Origin: Acidobacteriota bacterium
GTDB lineage: Bacteria > Acidobacteriota > Terriglobia > Acidiferrales > UBA7541
Reading direction: 5' to 3'
NCBI GenBank assembly: GCA_013289835.1
Contig: JABCZG010000005.1
Span: 1 to 64,000, forward strand
Length of the DNA stretch: 64,000 bases
Positions 29,558 through 38,125 of this stretch are shown here, one piece after another (position 1 is the stretch's first letter; each line of letters opens with the position of its first letter). A model generated the notes under the pieces. The model was not told the DNA's origin and made no database searches. It saw nothing but the letters and a program-made list of their open reading frames with translations. Position numbers and translations under genes: made by a program.

Positions 29558-29952
29558 CGTGGTGGATTCAATCGTTGAACGATTGCCCGGTAGTAATGTT
29601 CAAGGCGGCTTCGGTTCGGATCCCACATCTGAAGATGCCAAGAAAACCATGTCATAGGACGTCCCGGAGGGACATCGTAGGGCAGCGGCGTCCCTTCGTT
29701 CGCGCTCTGGGGAATCGCGCCATTGGAAAGGCGTACCGGAGGGGAAACCCAGAAGCAATCCGGCTTCGCGGCAGGATACCCGGGCGGCGCGATAAAAAGG
29801 ATGTCAACTTTTCGAGGGTTCCAGCCCGCCGGCAGGTCGAGACCCTTAATTGTGACGAGATACGAGCCATCTGCACGGCGCTGAATCTCAGCGCTCTGAT
29901 TCTTGAACTCCTTCAGATAACCCTGAAGTTCCAAAAATTGCTCGCTAATCAT
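29554..29952 (-). CDS. Prokaryotic E2-like (Prok-E2_E-type) protein
   Basis: DILFIAPPGYPAAKPDCFWVSPPVRL...TWFSWHLQMWDPNRSRLEHYYRAIVQRL; ATGA overlap with E1. Confidence 0.8.
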   Translation of the reverse strand: MISEQFLELQGYLKEFKNQSAEIQRRADGSYLVTIKGLDLPAGWNPRKVDILFIAPPGYPAAKPDCFWVSPPVRLSNGAIPQSANEGTPLPYDVPPGRPMTWFSWHLQMWDPNRSRLEHYYRAIVQRLNPPR

Positions 29953-30193
29953 AGAAACCAAACGTCGCTGGAGGGACAGCAAAGAAATGCTTCACACGCT
30001 CGGTAATATCCACCGCTTCACCGTCACTAATTCCCTTGTCCGGCCTATCGCCCTCCTCTTCGAGGAAGAGCTGGTAGTTTGGCGCGACGGTGGCTATGGC
30101 CTTTATCTCGGCCCCGGTGAGTGCGGTCTTGGCGCTTTCGTAACGCTTGGCGTCTACAAAGAACGGGTGGAGTGATTTGGCTTCTTCAGGCAT
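29945..30193 (-). CDS. Single-domain ubiquitin-like protein (multiubiquitin family type)
   Basis: TGAEIKAIATVAPNYQLFLEEEGDRPDKGISDGEAVDITERVKHFFAVPPATFG-FYD; overlaps the E2 start. Confidence 0.75.
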   Translation of the reverse strand: MPEEAKSLHPFFVDAKRYESAKTALTGAEIKAIATVAPNYQLFLEEEGDRPDKGISDGEAVDITERVKHFFAVPPATFGFYD

Positions 30194-30217
30194 GCGATGC
30201 TCCTTTTGTTGTGGTCT

Positions 30218-31096
30218 TCATTCGTCGTGTTTCAGGTCTTCAAATTGACTGCGGTTGGTCCACACGATTGGCTCAGCTTTCTGGGCTCCGTCAATCCGTA
30301 GGTGCCGAACAAAATAAGAAACCAAGGCGCGGCGGATTGTCTTGGAAAGCTTTCCATCCACCATGCCAAAATCATTGATAACAGAATCCCTCTGGCTGGT
30401 CGTCAGATTCGGGTTGGGTTCAATTTCGACCACGAAAAAAGTCTGCCATTCCACGTCATCGTGCGGATTGACGGTGCTTGAACGTCGTCCATGAATCTGT
30501 TGGAATCGCGTTAGAACGAAATCACGAAATCGAGAAGATTCGTAAGACCATGCGCGCGCATGCCAACGCGTACCGTCGAAGGCTAGCGAATGTGGAGCAA
30601 TCCATTGACGTGTCGGTTCGGGGCTACGCATCGATTGGTACGTTGCGTCGATCTCTGTGTCGTCACGAATCGCCCATAGAATCGGCAATAGCGCTTCCTT
30701 GCGGACGCGTCGGACCGGCAAAGTTACGACGTCGCATGGTGGACGAACTCCCATGAAACTGAACGACGGCGAAATTGTTCCGGCAGCCAATCCTGAAAGT
30801 TCGTTGAGATAGGTCTGGGTGTCGGGCGCGACAAATAGGGGTGTGAATTGTTTTGTCGCACGATAGACCTTTTCGCGGCGGTCATATTCCATGTTGTCCT
30901 TGGCCAGCACCATATACCTCGAAAAATCCAGTGATGCCTGTTGAATCGAGACGTTGAAATATTCGGCCACTTCGCCGCGGTTGATTTTTCCATCCCACAG
31001 CAATCGAAATTCGATGAATTCCAGTCGCCGATCTTGGCCCCATGGCCGGGGCCGCTGGTTTTGGGCTTCTTCTACGGTGTCATTCTTGAGGAGCAT
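30218..31096 (-). CDS. WYL-domain transcriptional regulator, CapW/BrxR-like
   Basis: DRRLEFIEFRLLWDGKINRGEVAEYFNVSIQQASLDFSRYM (wHTH) and WYL-type core YQSMRSPEPTRQWIAPHSLAFDGTRWHARAWSYESSRFRDFVLTRF. Heads the Ubl operon. Confidence 0.85.
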   Translation of the reverse strand: MLLKNDTVEEAQNQRPRPWGQDRRLEFIEFRLLWDGKINRGEVAEYFNVSIQQASLDFSRYMVLAKDNMEYDRREKVYRATKQFTPLFVAPDTQTYLNELSGLAAGTISPSFSFMGVRPPCDVVTLPVRRVRKEALLPILWAIRDDTEIDATYQSMRSPEPTRQWIAPHSLAFDGTRWHARAWSYESSRFRDFVLTRFQQIHGRRSSTVNPHDDVEWQTFFVVEIEPNPNLTTSQRDSVINDFGMVDGKLSKTIRRALVSYFVRHLRIDGAQKAEPIVWTNRSQFEDLKHDE

Positions 31097-31103
31097 GCCA
31101 ATT

Positions 31104-31158
31104 TGACCTATGCGTCGTGTATTACGACTAATCGTATAATACGACGCATCCTAGGTCA
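31104..31158 (-). promoter_or_regulatory. 55-bp palindromic operator/promoter upstream of the CapW-like gene
   Basis: TGACCTATGCGTCGTGTATTACGACTAATCGTATAATACGACGCATCCTAGGTCA: near-perfect inverted repeat. Minus-strand TTGACC-N17-TACGAT is promoter-like and lies within it. Confidence 0.8.
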
Positions 31159-31298
31159 AGGCAAAAAACGGGTTAAGAGGCTCCTGTCCTCTCTGTCCTC
31201 TCTGGGTGACCGAAAACGCTGGGAGACCTGGCTTGATACGGATTTGGCTGCTCGTGCAAGCTCTCCGAACAGATTTCGACCGGGGGGCCGGGAGGTCG

Positions 31299-31757
31299 CT
31301 AATACGCAAAGTATCCCGACCGCCCGTAGCAGGGGTTCCCATACTGATCCTTGTGAGGGCGTAACCTCGTGCTGTATCGCTTTCGCGGGAAACGCTTTCC
31401 GCAATATGAGCATTCGACGAGATACACACGAGCGTTTGTCACTCGACGTTGAGAGGCGTGTATCGGCCCTCTGCGGAAGCCGACACCAAAATAAGCCTTG
31501 CCGGCGAATTCACCAACCTTCCCGAGTTCGATCGGCATCCGTGGCTCAAACCCCTGCTCGGTCTTGGCGAGGGATTGTATTTTGGGATGAAGGAAAGTCT
31601 TGACGCCGGGTACGCCGGTGCGTCCGCCGGTCCGATCGTAGGCGTAGAAATACTCCTGCCCGAATCCGTCTTTCCGTCGCTTGAACACAAGCGAATAGGG
31701 TTCGATCAGACGGCGGTAGCCATCGTATAGATCACAGAGTGGCAAGCCGGCTTTCAA
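31299..31757 (-). CDS. WYL-like domain protein with C-terminal Cys/His zinc-finger-like motif
   Basis: YRRLIEPYSLVFKRRKDGFGQEYFYAYDRTGG...; CSYCGKRFPRKRYSTRLRPHKDQYGNPC. Confidence 0.5.
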   Translation of the reverse strand: MKAGLPLCDLYDGYRRLIEPYSLVFKRRKDGFGQEYFYAYDRTGGRTGVPGVKTFLHPKIQSLAKTEQGFEPRMPIELGKVGEFAGKAYFGVGFRRGPIHASQRRVTNARVYLVECSYCGKRFPRKRYSTRLRPHKDQYGNPCYGRSGYFAY

Positions 31758-32040
31758 CCACTCTTCGCACTAAATCCGAAGGGTTTTGCCCAATGCCATA
31801 CAACGATTGGTAACAAGGTGCTACAAGAACTCACAACACCTGTCACCGTAGATACCAGTACCGCGTCTTTCGCGAAATCTCCTGTCCCTCAGCGTGAAAC
31901 CTTTTCTATGGAGTTGCGTTCTATATGGAAATGGGTGTTATTCCGGAGTGGGCGTACCGCGTACTTTATCTTCACAGACCTCAGTCTTCAGAATTCCTTC
32001 GCGTACGTCCATGGGGAGGTTTTGACACCGAACAATCCGT

Positions 32041-32787
32041 ATGGCGGTATTCATGAAATCGACCCAAGACGTTCCCTCAGACCAACAGCACTTTTTGAAT
32101 GCGGTAGCCCCTTCCGGCCGCAGCATAGAGCCATGCGTGGTTTTGGTTGCCCAGGGCATCGCCAACCAAGCAGTTTCCTACGCGGAAAAGTTCCTCGGTG
32201 ATTCGTGTGTTGCCGTCAACCTTTTAGAAGAGGCTGCTGCAACCGTTTCGGAAGTAATTCGTGCCAAAGAAGCCGCTCAGATTGCTCCTATTCGGGACGT
32301 GCGCCGGTACCTCTTTCGGGTCTTCTTGCGGAAGGTGGCCGAAGCAAGGCGAAACGAGACCACATACGAAGAGGTCAGCGAGTGGCATTCCGATCCGCGC
32401 GATGACAGCTACGTTGACGAGCTGGATTCGCAGATAGTTCTGGACCAGATTTTGGGCCATTTCGACAGCGTTACGCGAGAGATGATCCTGCGCCGAGTCG
32501 AAGGTCATTCCTGGGGCGAAATCGCTTCAGAATTTGAACTGTCAAACCATGCGGCGAGGGTTAGGTTCAGTAAAGCCCTCCAGTGGCTGCGAAGCACAGC
32601 CGAAACTTCGAGGAATGGGAGCTCCAAATCGACGCCGCAAAGAAGCAAGAAATGCCACAGACCACGAGACACAAAGGCGCAAAGAGTAGCAGCGTTCGAG
32701 AGAAGGCTAGACCGAATGTTTACGCCAGCCTTTTACCGAGAATTTCATCAGCTCCTGAAGGCATCGAGAGCCACGGAATCGCTCTGA
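32041..32787 (+). CDS. Sigma-70-like protein (region 4 HTH) of the mobile element
   Basis: ILGHFDSVTREMILRRVEGHSWGEIASEFELSNHAARVRFSKALQWLR. Confidence 0.6.
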   Translation: MAVFMKSTQDVPSDQQHFLNAVAPSGRSIEPCVVLVAQGIANQAVSYAEKFLGDSCVAVNLLEEAAATVSEVIRAKEAAQIAPIRDVRRYLFRVFLRKVAEARRNETTYEEVSEWHSDPRDDSYVDELDSQIVLDQILGHFDSVTREMILRRVEGHSWGEIASEFELSNHAARVRFSKALQWLRSTAETSRNGSSKSTPQRSKKCHRPRDTKAQRVAAFERRLDRMFTPAFYREFHQLLKASRATESL

Positions 32788-32797
32788 GCGATTCCTA

Positions 32798-32833
32798 AGA
32801 ATTCCAAGAATTACCGAGAATTCCTCCGAATTC
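32798..32833. repeat. Four iteron-like GAATTCC/GAATTACC repeats, spacing 9-10 bp
   Basis: GAATTCC at 32798, GAATTACC at 32807, GAATTCC at 32817 and 32827. Confidence 0.45.
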
Positions 32834-33202
32834 CTTTAAACATAGAAAAAATCGCATCCCGAAAATAGTTTGGAGACATTCGTCTTCAAAAAACCCTCTA
32901 TAGGAATAAGGGAGAATTGTCTTTCGATTCTCCCTTTTCGCTTGGTGGAGCCGTTGCCCACTTCGGTCAGCCACCCGGCGAAGTAGCGTTCGGTTCGAAG
33001 ATCCCGAGCTGAACGCGAAGGCGAGAAGCCGTCGAAGAGCCGCCTGGGGACGAAGGCTTGGCTCTTGGACCACGACAGCGGTTCTTCCTTAATTCATTCG
33101 ACGACAGGACGAGGCAATGGCTGTGAGGACATCAGGGAAAACTGTGCTTCAAACAGGCCGAAAAATCGGCACGAATTTCTGCATGAAAGAGAGGGCCAAA
33201 TC

Positions 33203-33496
33203 ATGATCGCAAATGCACTGCTTATCGCACTCGCGGTTGTACTCGCCTGTTTGTTTGGGCTCATGGGCGAGCTGAAGTTTCTGGTGCCGTACAAACGGCT
33301 TATTTTTCATCAATACGGGACCGTGCTTCTCGCGTGGCTCGGCATCCTCTTCCTAAACCTCTTCGCCACGGTCTATTGGATTCAGCGCAAATTCTTCTTG
33401 AAGGATACGGGCCGCAAGTTGAGGCATATCGACGACCAGGCAAGCGGCGGCCACACGTCGATGCCGTTGCCGAACGGCGATTGGAACGCACGCTGA
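33203..33496 (+). CDS. Small membrane protein
   Basis: MIANALLIALAVVLACLFGLMGELKFLV...GTVLLAWLGILFLNLFATVYWI, two hydrophobic segments; clustered with mobility genes. Confidence 0.55.
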   Translation: MIANALLIALAVVLACLFGLMGELKFLVPYKRLIFHQYGTVLLAWLGILFLNLFATVYWIQRKFFLKDTGRKLRHIDDQASGGHTSMPLPNGDWNAR

Positions 33497-33497
33497 T

Positions 33498-34430
33498 ATG
33501 TCACGCGATTTCACACCCGATTTGAATGAGTTCCGCGAGCCATTGCCCGGCCCGCGCGAATCGTCGCGTCCGTCGCCCGTTGCCAGACGTGGCACCGAAA
33601 GGGCCAGAGGGGAAACCCCACGTCCAGAGGAACGGTCCGCGTATGTTCGGGAACCCCGCTCCAAAGATGTTCCGTCGAGGGATTCGCGAGCCGTCCTGTA
33701 CGACCGCTACCGGGGCTATGACTTGCGTGAGTCAGAAATCCAGACCCTCGCGGACCTGGGCAAATTCCGCGTCATCAATGCAGAGGATTTGACACGTCAC
33801 GGCTATGGAGGCGACAGGGGCCGGATGGAGCGTGAAACCGAGACCCTCGTGCGGCAAGGTTTGGTGGAGGAGAAACGGTTCGAAATCTCGCTCAGCAAGA
33901 GCACCCGGATGTACACGCTAACGAAGGCTGGCCGGAGACTCATGCAGAGGTCGGGAAGAGTTCCGAATGACCAGGAAATCTATGCTGGTTTTGTGAAGCC
34001 GCGAGAGGCCAAGCACGACGCGGAACTGTACCGGGTCTATCAGAAGGAAGAAGACCGGATCGAGCGGCGGGGAGGCAGAGTGCGCCGCGTGATCCTCGAC
34101 TTCGAACTGAAAAGGAAAGTGAACCGCGATCTTGTGCGGCTCGGCCCCGAAAAGGATGACCCAGACAAGAAGCGCAACATTGCCGAGCGGCACGGTTTGC
34201 GCGTAGTTCATGGGCGCATTCCCGTGCCCGACTTGCAGATCGAATACGAGATGCCAGATCAAAGTATGGCGCGAATCAATTTGGAGTTGACGACGGACGA
34301 CTATCGGCCACGCCAACTTGCCGACAAAGCACGGGCTGGATTCACGCTCTACAGCCACGGCGATGACGCTTCGCACGTGCGCCGGGTTTTGAGTGACCGC
34401 GAGCTGACGGCGGAGATCCTTTCCCTATGA
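33498..34430 (+). CDS. Replication-relaxation-like winged-helix protein
   Basis: IQTLADLGKFRVINAEDLTRHGYGGDRGRMERETETLVRQGLVEEKRFEIS...TKAGRRLM; followed by PDLQIEYEMPD...RINLELTTDDYR. Confidence 0.55.
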   Translation: MSRDFTPDLNEFREPLPGPRESSRPSPVARRGTERARGETPRPEERSAYVREPRSKDVPSRDSRAVLYDRYRGYDLRESEIQTLADLGKFRVINAEDLTRHGYGGDRGRMERETETLVRQGLVEEKRFEISLSKSTRMYTLTKAGRRLMQRSGRVPNDQEIYAGFVKPREAKHDAELYRVYQKEEDRIERRGGRVRRVILDFELKRKVNRDLVRLGPEKDDPDKKRNIAERHGLRVVHGRIPVPDLQIEYEMPDQSMARINLELTTDDYRPRQLADKARAGFTLYSHGDDASHVRRVLSDRELTAEILSL

Positions 34431-35437
34431 ACATTCCTCAGTGCCAAATCGAGGCCTTGACTGCGTTTGGTTATACCCAGTCCGAGGCACGCTTCCTCTA
34501 TATCGTGGCCATGCATTCCGGGTACTTCACTGCCCGCCAGTTCCTGGGCTATGTCGATGCCAAGCGGGGCTATCGAACTCATTCGCTGGCGCGGAAGCTC
34601 ATTACCCAGGGACACGCCACGATGCGCGAATACAGACGCAGCGGATGCATATATCATTTGTACTCGCGTAAGCTTTACGCCCAGCTTGGTCATGAGAACC
34701 TGCGCAACCGCCGTCGGCATCGACTGGAAGCGATCCGGACACGGCTTCTAGCTCTTGATTTCATCCTTGGCAACCAGGGGTATCGGTACCTCGAAACGGA
34801 AGCGGAAAAGGTCACCTATTTCTGCGACCAATTGCACATCGAAAAGGCCTGCCTTCCGGTGAAGCTGTATATGGGTGGACCTACCACCCAACCCACCCTG
34901 CGCTATTTCGTGGACAAGTTCCCGTTGTTCATGAGTTCTCCCCATCCCGGCTTCTCCCCTGTGGTCACGTTTTCCTATGTCGATCCGGGGCTCGAAACGC
35001 TCACCGGATTTGTTACTCATCTCGGGCAATACCAGCCGCTCTTTCGTGAGCTTGCCGACTTCCGTTTCGTCTACGTTTCGAGCACAGCAGCACACTTTGA
35101 AAAAGCTACGGAACTTTTCAATTCTGCGGTCAAGATTCCGCTCGAATCGGACATCGCTGCGGACCTCATCCGGTATTTCCGAGCGCGCAGCATTTGGAAC
35201 AGTTCCGAGTTCAGAACTGTAAGCAAGGCCGAGTTGTTGTTCTTCAACGAAGCGAAGCGCAGATTTGCCGGCGATCGCTTTGAAACGCTTTTCAAAACCT
35301 GGAAGGCCGGACGGATTACTGAGGCCGAACTCCGAGCCGAGTTTCCGTCGAAGGCGCCGAACCGGAAGGTGTACTTCGAAACTTGTTTGGTTCCGAAGCA
35401 GCCGGATTTTCGAGCCAAGGACGACGAATCAGGGTGA
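34427..35437 (+). CDS. Hypothetical protein of the mobility module
   Basis: ATGA overlap with previous ORF; long ORF with consistent codon use; no recognised motif. Confidence 0.6.
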   Translation: MNIPQCQIEALTAFGYTQSEARFLYIVAMHSGYFTARQFLGYVDAKRGYRTHSLARKLITQGHATMREYRRSGCIYHLYSRKLYAQLGHENLRNRRRHRLEAIRTRLLALDFILGNQGYRYLETEAEKVTYFCDQLHIEKACLPVKLYMGGPTTQPTLRYFVDKFPLFMSSPHPGFSPVVTFSYVDPGLETLTGFVTHLGQYQPLFRELADFRFVYVSSTAAHFEKATELFNSAVKIPLESDIAADLIRYFRARSIWNSSEFRTVSKAELLFFNEAKRRFAGDRFETLFKTWKAGRITEAELRAEFPSKAPNRKVYFETCLVPKQPDFRAKDDESG

Positions 35438-35545
35438 ACGGGGTGCAAAGAATGGTGTTCAGGGGGCCGTTCTGTTTGGGCGTCACCCGGAAACCGGGCG
35501 AAGCCGAGAGAAGCCAAAGAGATGCAAGAGAGATGGCAGAGAAAA

Positions 35546-35676
35546 GCGACGGAGCCAAAACACGGAGTTGGGCGGGAGCGACCCCACTTTTCGGCCCTTC
35601 GGTCTCGAAAGTGACCCATGGGGTCGCTCCCGCCCAGCGGCGCAGCAACCAGCGCCGCGTGTTTTGGCCCCGTCGC
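35546..35676. repeat. 131-bp compound inverted repeat
   Basis: GCGACGGAGCCAAAACACG...TGGGCGGGAGCGACCCCA...TGGGGTCGCTCCCGCCCA...CGTGTTTTGGCCCCGTCGC, with nested hairpin GCGGCGCAGCAACCAGCGCCGC. Confidence 0.85.
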
Positions 35677-35732
35677 CACAGGGAGAAAAAAGAGAAGGGA
35701 ACTAGAAGAGAGGAAGGAGAAAGCAAGTGCTA

Positions 35733-35978
35733 ATGGATTCTGAACAGCCAGTCATCCTGAAGCGGAAAGTCCGGCTCGAACAAGACACGAGCGAACTGGT
35801 CGAAGACTATGCCCGGTACATCGGAATCAGTGCGGAGGATGTGCTGAATATCGTGCTGAAAAAGATGATCGCCAATGACATGGAATTCCAGTCCTGGTTG
35901 AGTCAGCAGAACGTCCGGCAACAGGGCCAATCTCCTCTCGGGCTGCCTGCGAGTGTGGTGGAAACGGAGGCGGCATGA
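35733..35978 (+). CDS. Small protein, possibly ribbon-helix-helix-like
   Basis: KRKVRLEQDTSELVEDYARYIGISAEDVLNIVLKKMI; ATGA overlap with the coupling protein gene. Confidence 0.5.
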   Translation: MDSEQPVILKRKVRLEQDTSELVEDYARYIGISAEDVLNIVLKKMIANDMEFQSWLSQQNVRQQGQSPLGLPASVVETEAA

Positions 35979-37978
35979 TGCATCGATTTCTCAATTCTAG
36001 AGGCATGGTCGCATGCCTATTGGCAATGGCGACAGGAATGACTTTGTATTTCCGTATGCCATTCCCCGAAGACAACGTCCTCTTCGAACTTATGTATCTC
36101 AGGGCAAACCCCGTCTTCTGGGGATTCAAGTACACCTACATCCTTCTTCTATATACGACGCCCTTCATCGGGTATTCCATTGTGCTCTCGGGCTTGTACG
36201 TTTTTGCATCGAAAATTCGCCGCCCGGACAAGCCCGGGCGACTACCGCGTTACCCCGACCCGCGTAAGCGCAACGACCTCTATATAGTGCTCGGAGAGGT
36301 CCACAATCCACGTAGGCCAACACCCTCTCGAGATCCCCAGTGGTTGATGATTCCCGCGCGCGGACTCTTCACGGGCATTGCGATCCTCGGCGCGGTTGGC
36401 AGCGGCAAGACGAGTTGCTGCATGTATCCCTTTGCGGAACAGCTGATTGCCTATCAGGCCCATGACCGCGGGAAGCGGATCGGCGGCCTGGTCCTGGAAG
36501 TGAAGGGAGACTTCTGCCACAAAGTGCGGGACATATTGCAGCGCTACAGGAGGGAAGGCGACTACGTCGAAGTCAGCCTCGATTCTGAGTACCGCTACAA
36601 CCCCCTGCACAATGACCTCGACGCGCATGCCCTGGCCTACAACATCGCATCCTTATTGAATAACCTCTTCGGCAAAGGCAAGGAACCCTTCTGGCAACAG
36701 GCCTACACGAACCTTGTGAAGTTCATCATCCTGCTCCACAAGGTGGCCTTCGATTACGTGACCCTCTTCGATGTTTATCACTGTGCGATTTCGCCTGAGC
36801 TTTTGCAGCAGCGAATCGAGCAGGCGGAAGAGCTGCTTTTTGATCAGCATTTCGTCCTCATTCCCAAAACCACTTACGAAGAGCATATCCAGGTGCTCAT
36901 CGATTTCGATTTCCTTCCGGATGAAGCCAAAGATACGGACCAGTACCGGGCCCCAGCTACGCCGGTGCTGGAACGGCACCTGAAGAAGCACGCGGTTGAG
37001 TTCCAGAAGAAGACCGTCCCGGCACCTGAGAAATCTGACCCGGACAAGCGTGCCCAACTAGAGGCCGTCAAGCGTTGGTTTCATGACGACTGGCAACGGA
37101 TCGAACCGAAGCTCAGGACTTCGATTGTCGAGGGGATTTCCGTGTTCCTTTCGCTCTTCGACGACAACCCAAAAGTGAAGCGGGTTTTCTGCCCGCCGAA
37201 GGAGTGCTACGACAAGGAGGCCAACGCAGATGGCAAATACGGCAAGCCTCTGCCTTCGTTCTCCTGGCTCATCGAAACCGGCAAAGTGTGCGCGTTGAAT
37301 TTCCCCATCGGCATGAACCCGGGCTTGGCCAAGGCGATTGGCGTGATGATGAAGCTCGACTTCGAGCGAGCGGTGTTGAACCGCGTGCCCCAGATCGAGG
37401 CTCACCCGGAGCAGTATTTCCGCCAAGTGTTCTTCATCTGTGACGAGTACCAGCATTTCGCAACTGTGGGGGAGAACGAGCCGACCGGGGATGAAAAGTT
37501 CTTCAGCCTGTCGCGTCAGGGGAAGTGCATTCCGATCATCGCTACGCAGAGCATCAGCTCGCTGAAATCTTCCTTGCCCGGTGAGACCTGGCGCACGCTT
37601 TTGCAGACCTTCCGCACGAAGATTTTTCTGGCCCTTTCGGATGACTTTTCCGCGAAGATTGCGAGCGAGCTTTGCGGCAGGGAAGACCAGCTCAAGGTTG
37701 GCTACAACCTGTCCGAAACTGGCCACGATACCAATGTCAGTTTCCTGACCGGCAGAGCTCAATCCAACAAGGCCAACCTCACTACATCGAAGACCTACTA
37801 CCAGCAGAGCGATTATCGTTTCGATATGAAGACCTTCACGGAGCTGCGCAACGCACAATCGGTGACGATTGCCTACGACGGCCTCAATCCGATGCCGCCA
37901 ATGTTCTGTTATCTCAAGCCCTATTTCAACGACCCAAACAAGTCTTATTTCCGGCAGGCAGCAGACGGGGAGTTGTGA
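35975..37978 (+). CDS. VirD4/TraG-like type IV coupling protein (conjugative transfer ATPase)
   Basis: GIAILGAVGSGKTSCCMYPFAEQL (Walker A), FICDEYQHFAT (Walker B-like), two N-terminal TM segments. Confidence 0.85.
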   Translation: MMHRFLNSRGMVACLLAMATGMTLYFRMPFPEDNVLFELMYLRANPVFWGFKYTYILLLYTTPFIGYSIVLSGLYVFASKIRRPDKPGRLPRYPDPRKRNDLYIVLGEVHNPRRPTPSRDPQWLMIPARGLFTGIAILGAVGSGKTSCCMYPFAEQLIAYQAHDRGKRIGGLVLEVKGDFCHKVRDILQRYRREGDYVEVSLDSEYRYNPLHNDLDAHALAYNIASLLNNLFGKGKEPFWQQAYTNLVKFIILLHKVAFDYVTLFDVYHCAISPELLQQRIEQAEELLFDQHFVLIPKTTYEEHIQVLIDFDFLPDEAKDTDQYRAPATPVLERHLKKHAVEFQKKTVPAPEKSDPDKRAQLEAVKRWFHDDWQRIEPKLRTSIVEGISVFLSLFDDNPKVKRVFCPPKECYDKEANADGKYGKPLPSFSWLIETGKVCALNFPIGMNPGLAKAIGVMMKLDFERAVLNRVPQIEAHPEQYFRQVFFICDEYQHFATVGENEPTGDEKFFSLSRQGKCIPIIATQSISSLKSSLPGETWRTLLQTFRTKIFLALSDDFSAKIASELCGREDQLKVGYNLSETGHDTNVSFLTGRAQSNKANLTTSKTYYQQSDYRFDMKTFTELRNAQSVTIAYDGLNPMPPMFCYLKPYFNDPNKSYFRQAADGEL

Positions 37979-38125
37979 ACACGGAGAGCAATGGCGAGTG
38001 CCCCGAACGGATAGAAGCAATTGCTTTTGCACAGGCCGGCGGATTTGATGCGTGACCCTATGCACCTGGACTCTGATAAACTTTCGCCCCATAGGGCGAT
38101 TGAGTCATCGAGAGAAAGAGACTCG

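Noticed and set aside
37058-38092. 344-aa minus-strand ORF opposite the coupling protein
   Set aside because: Antisense shadow of the VirD4-like gene; low-complexity composition and no recognisable domain.
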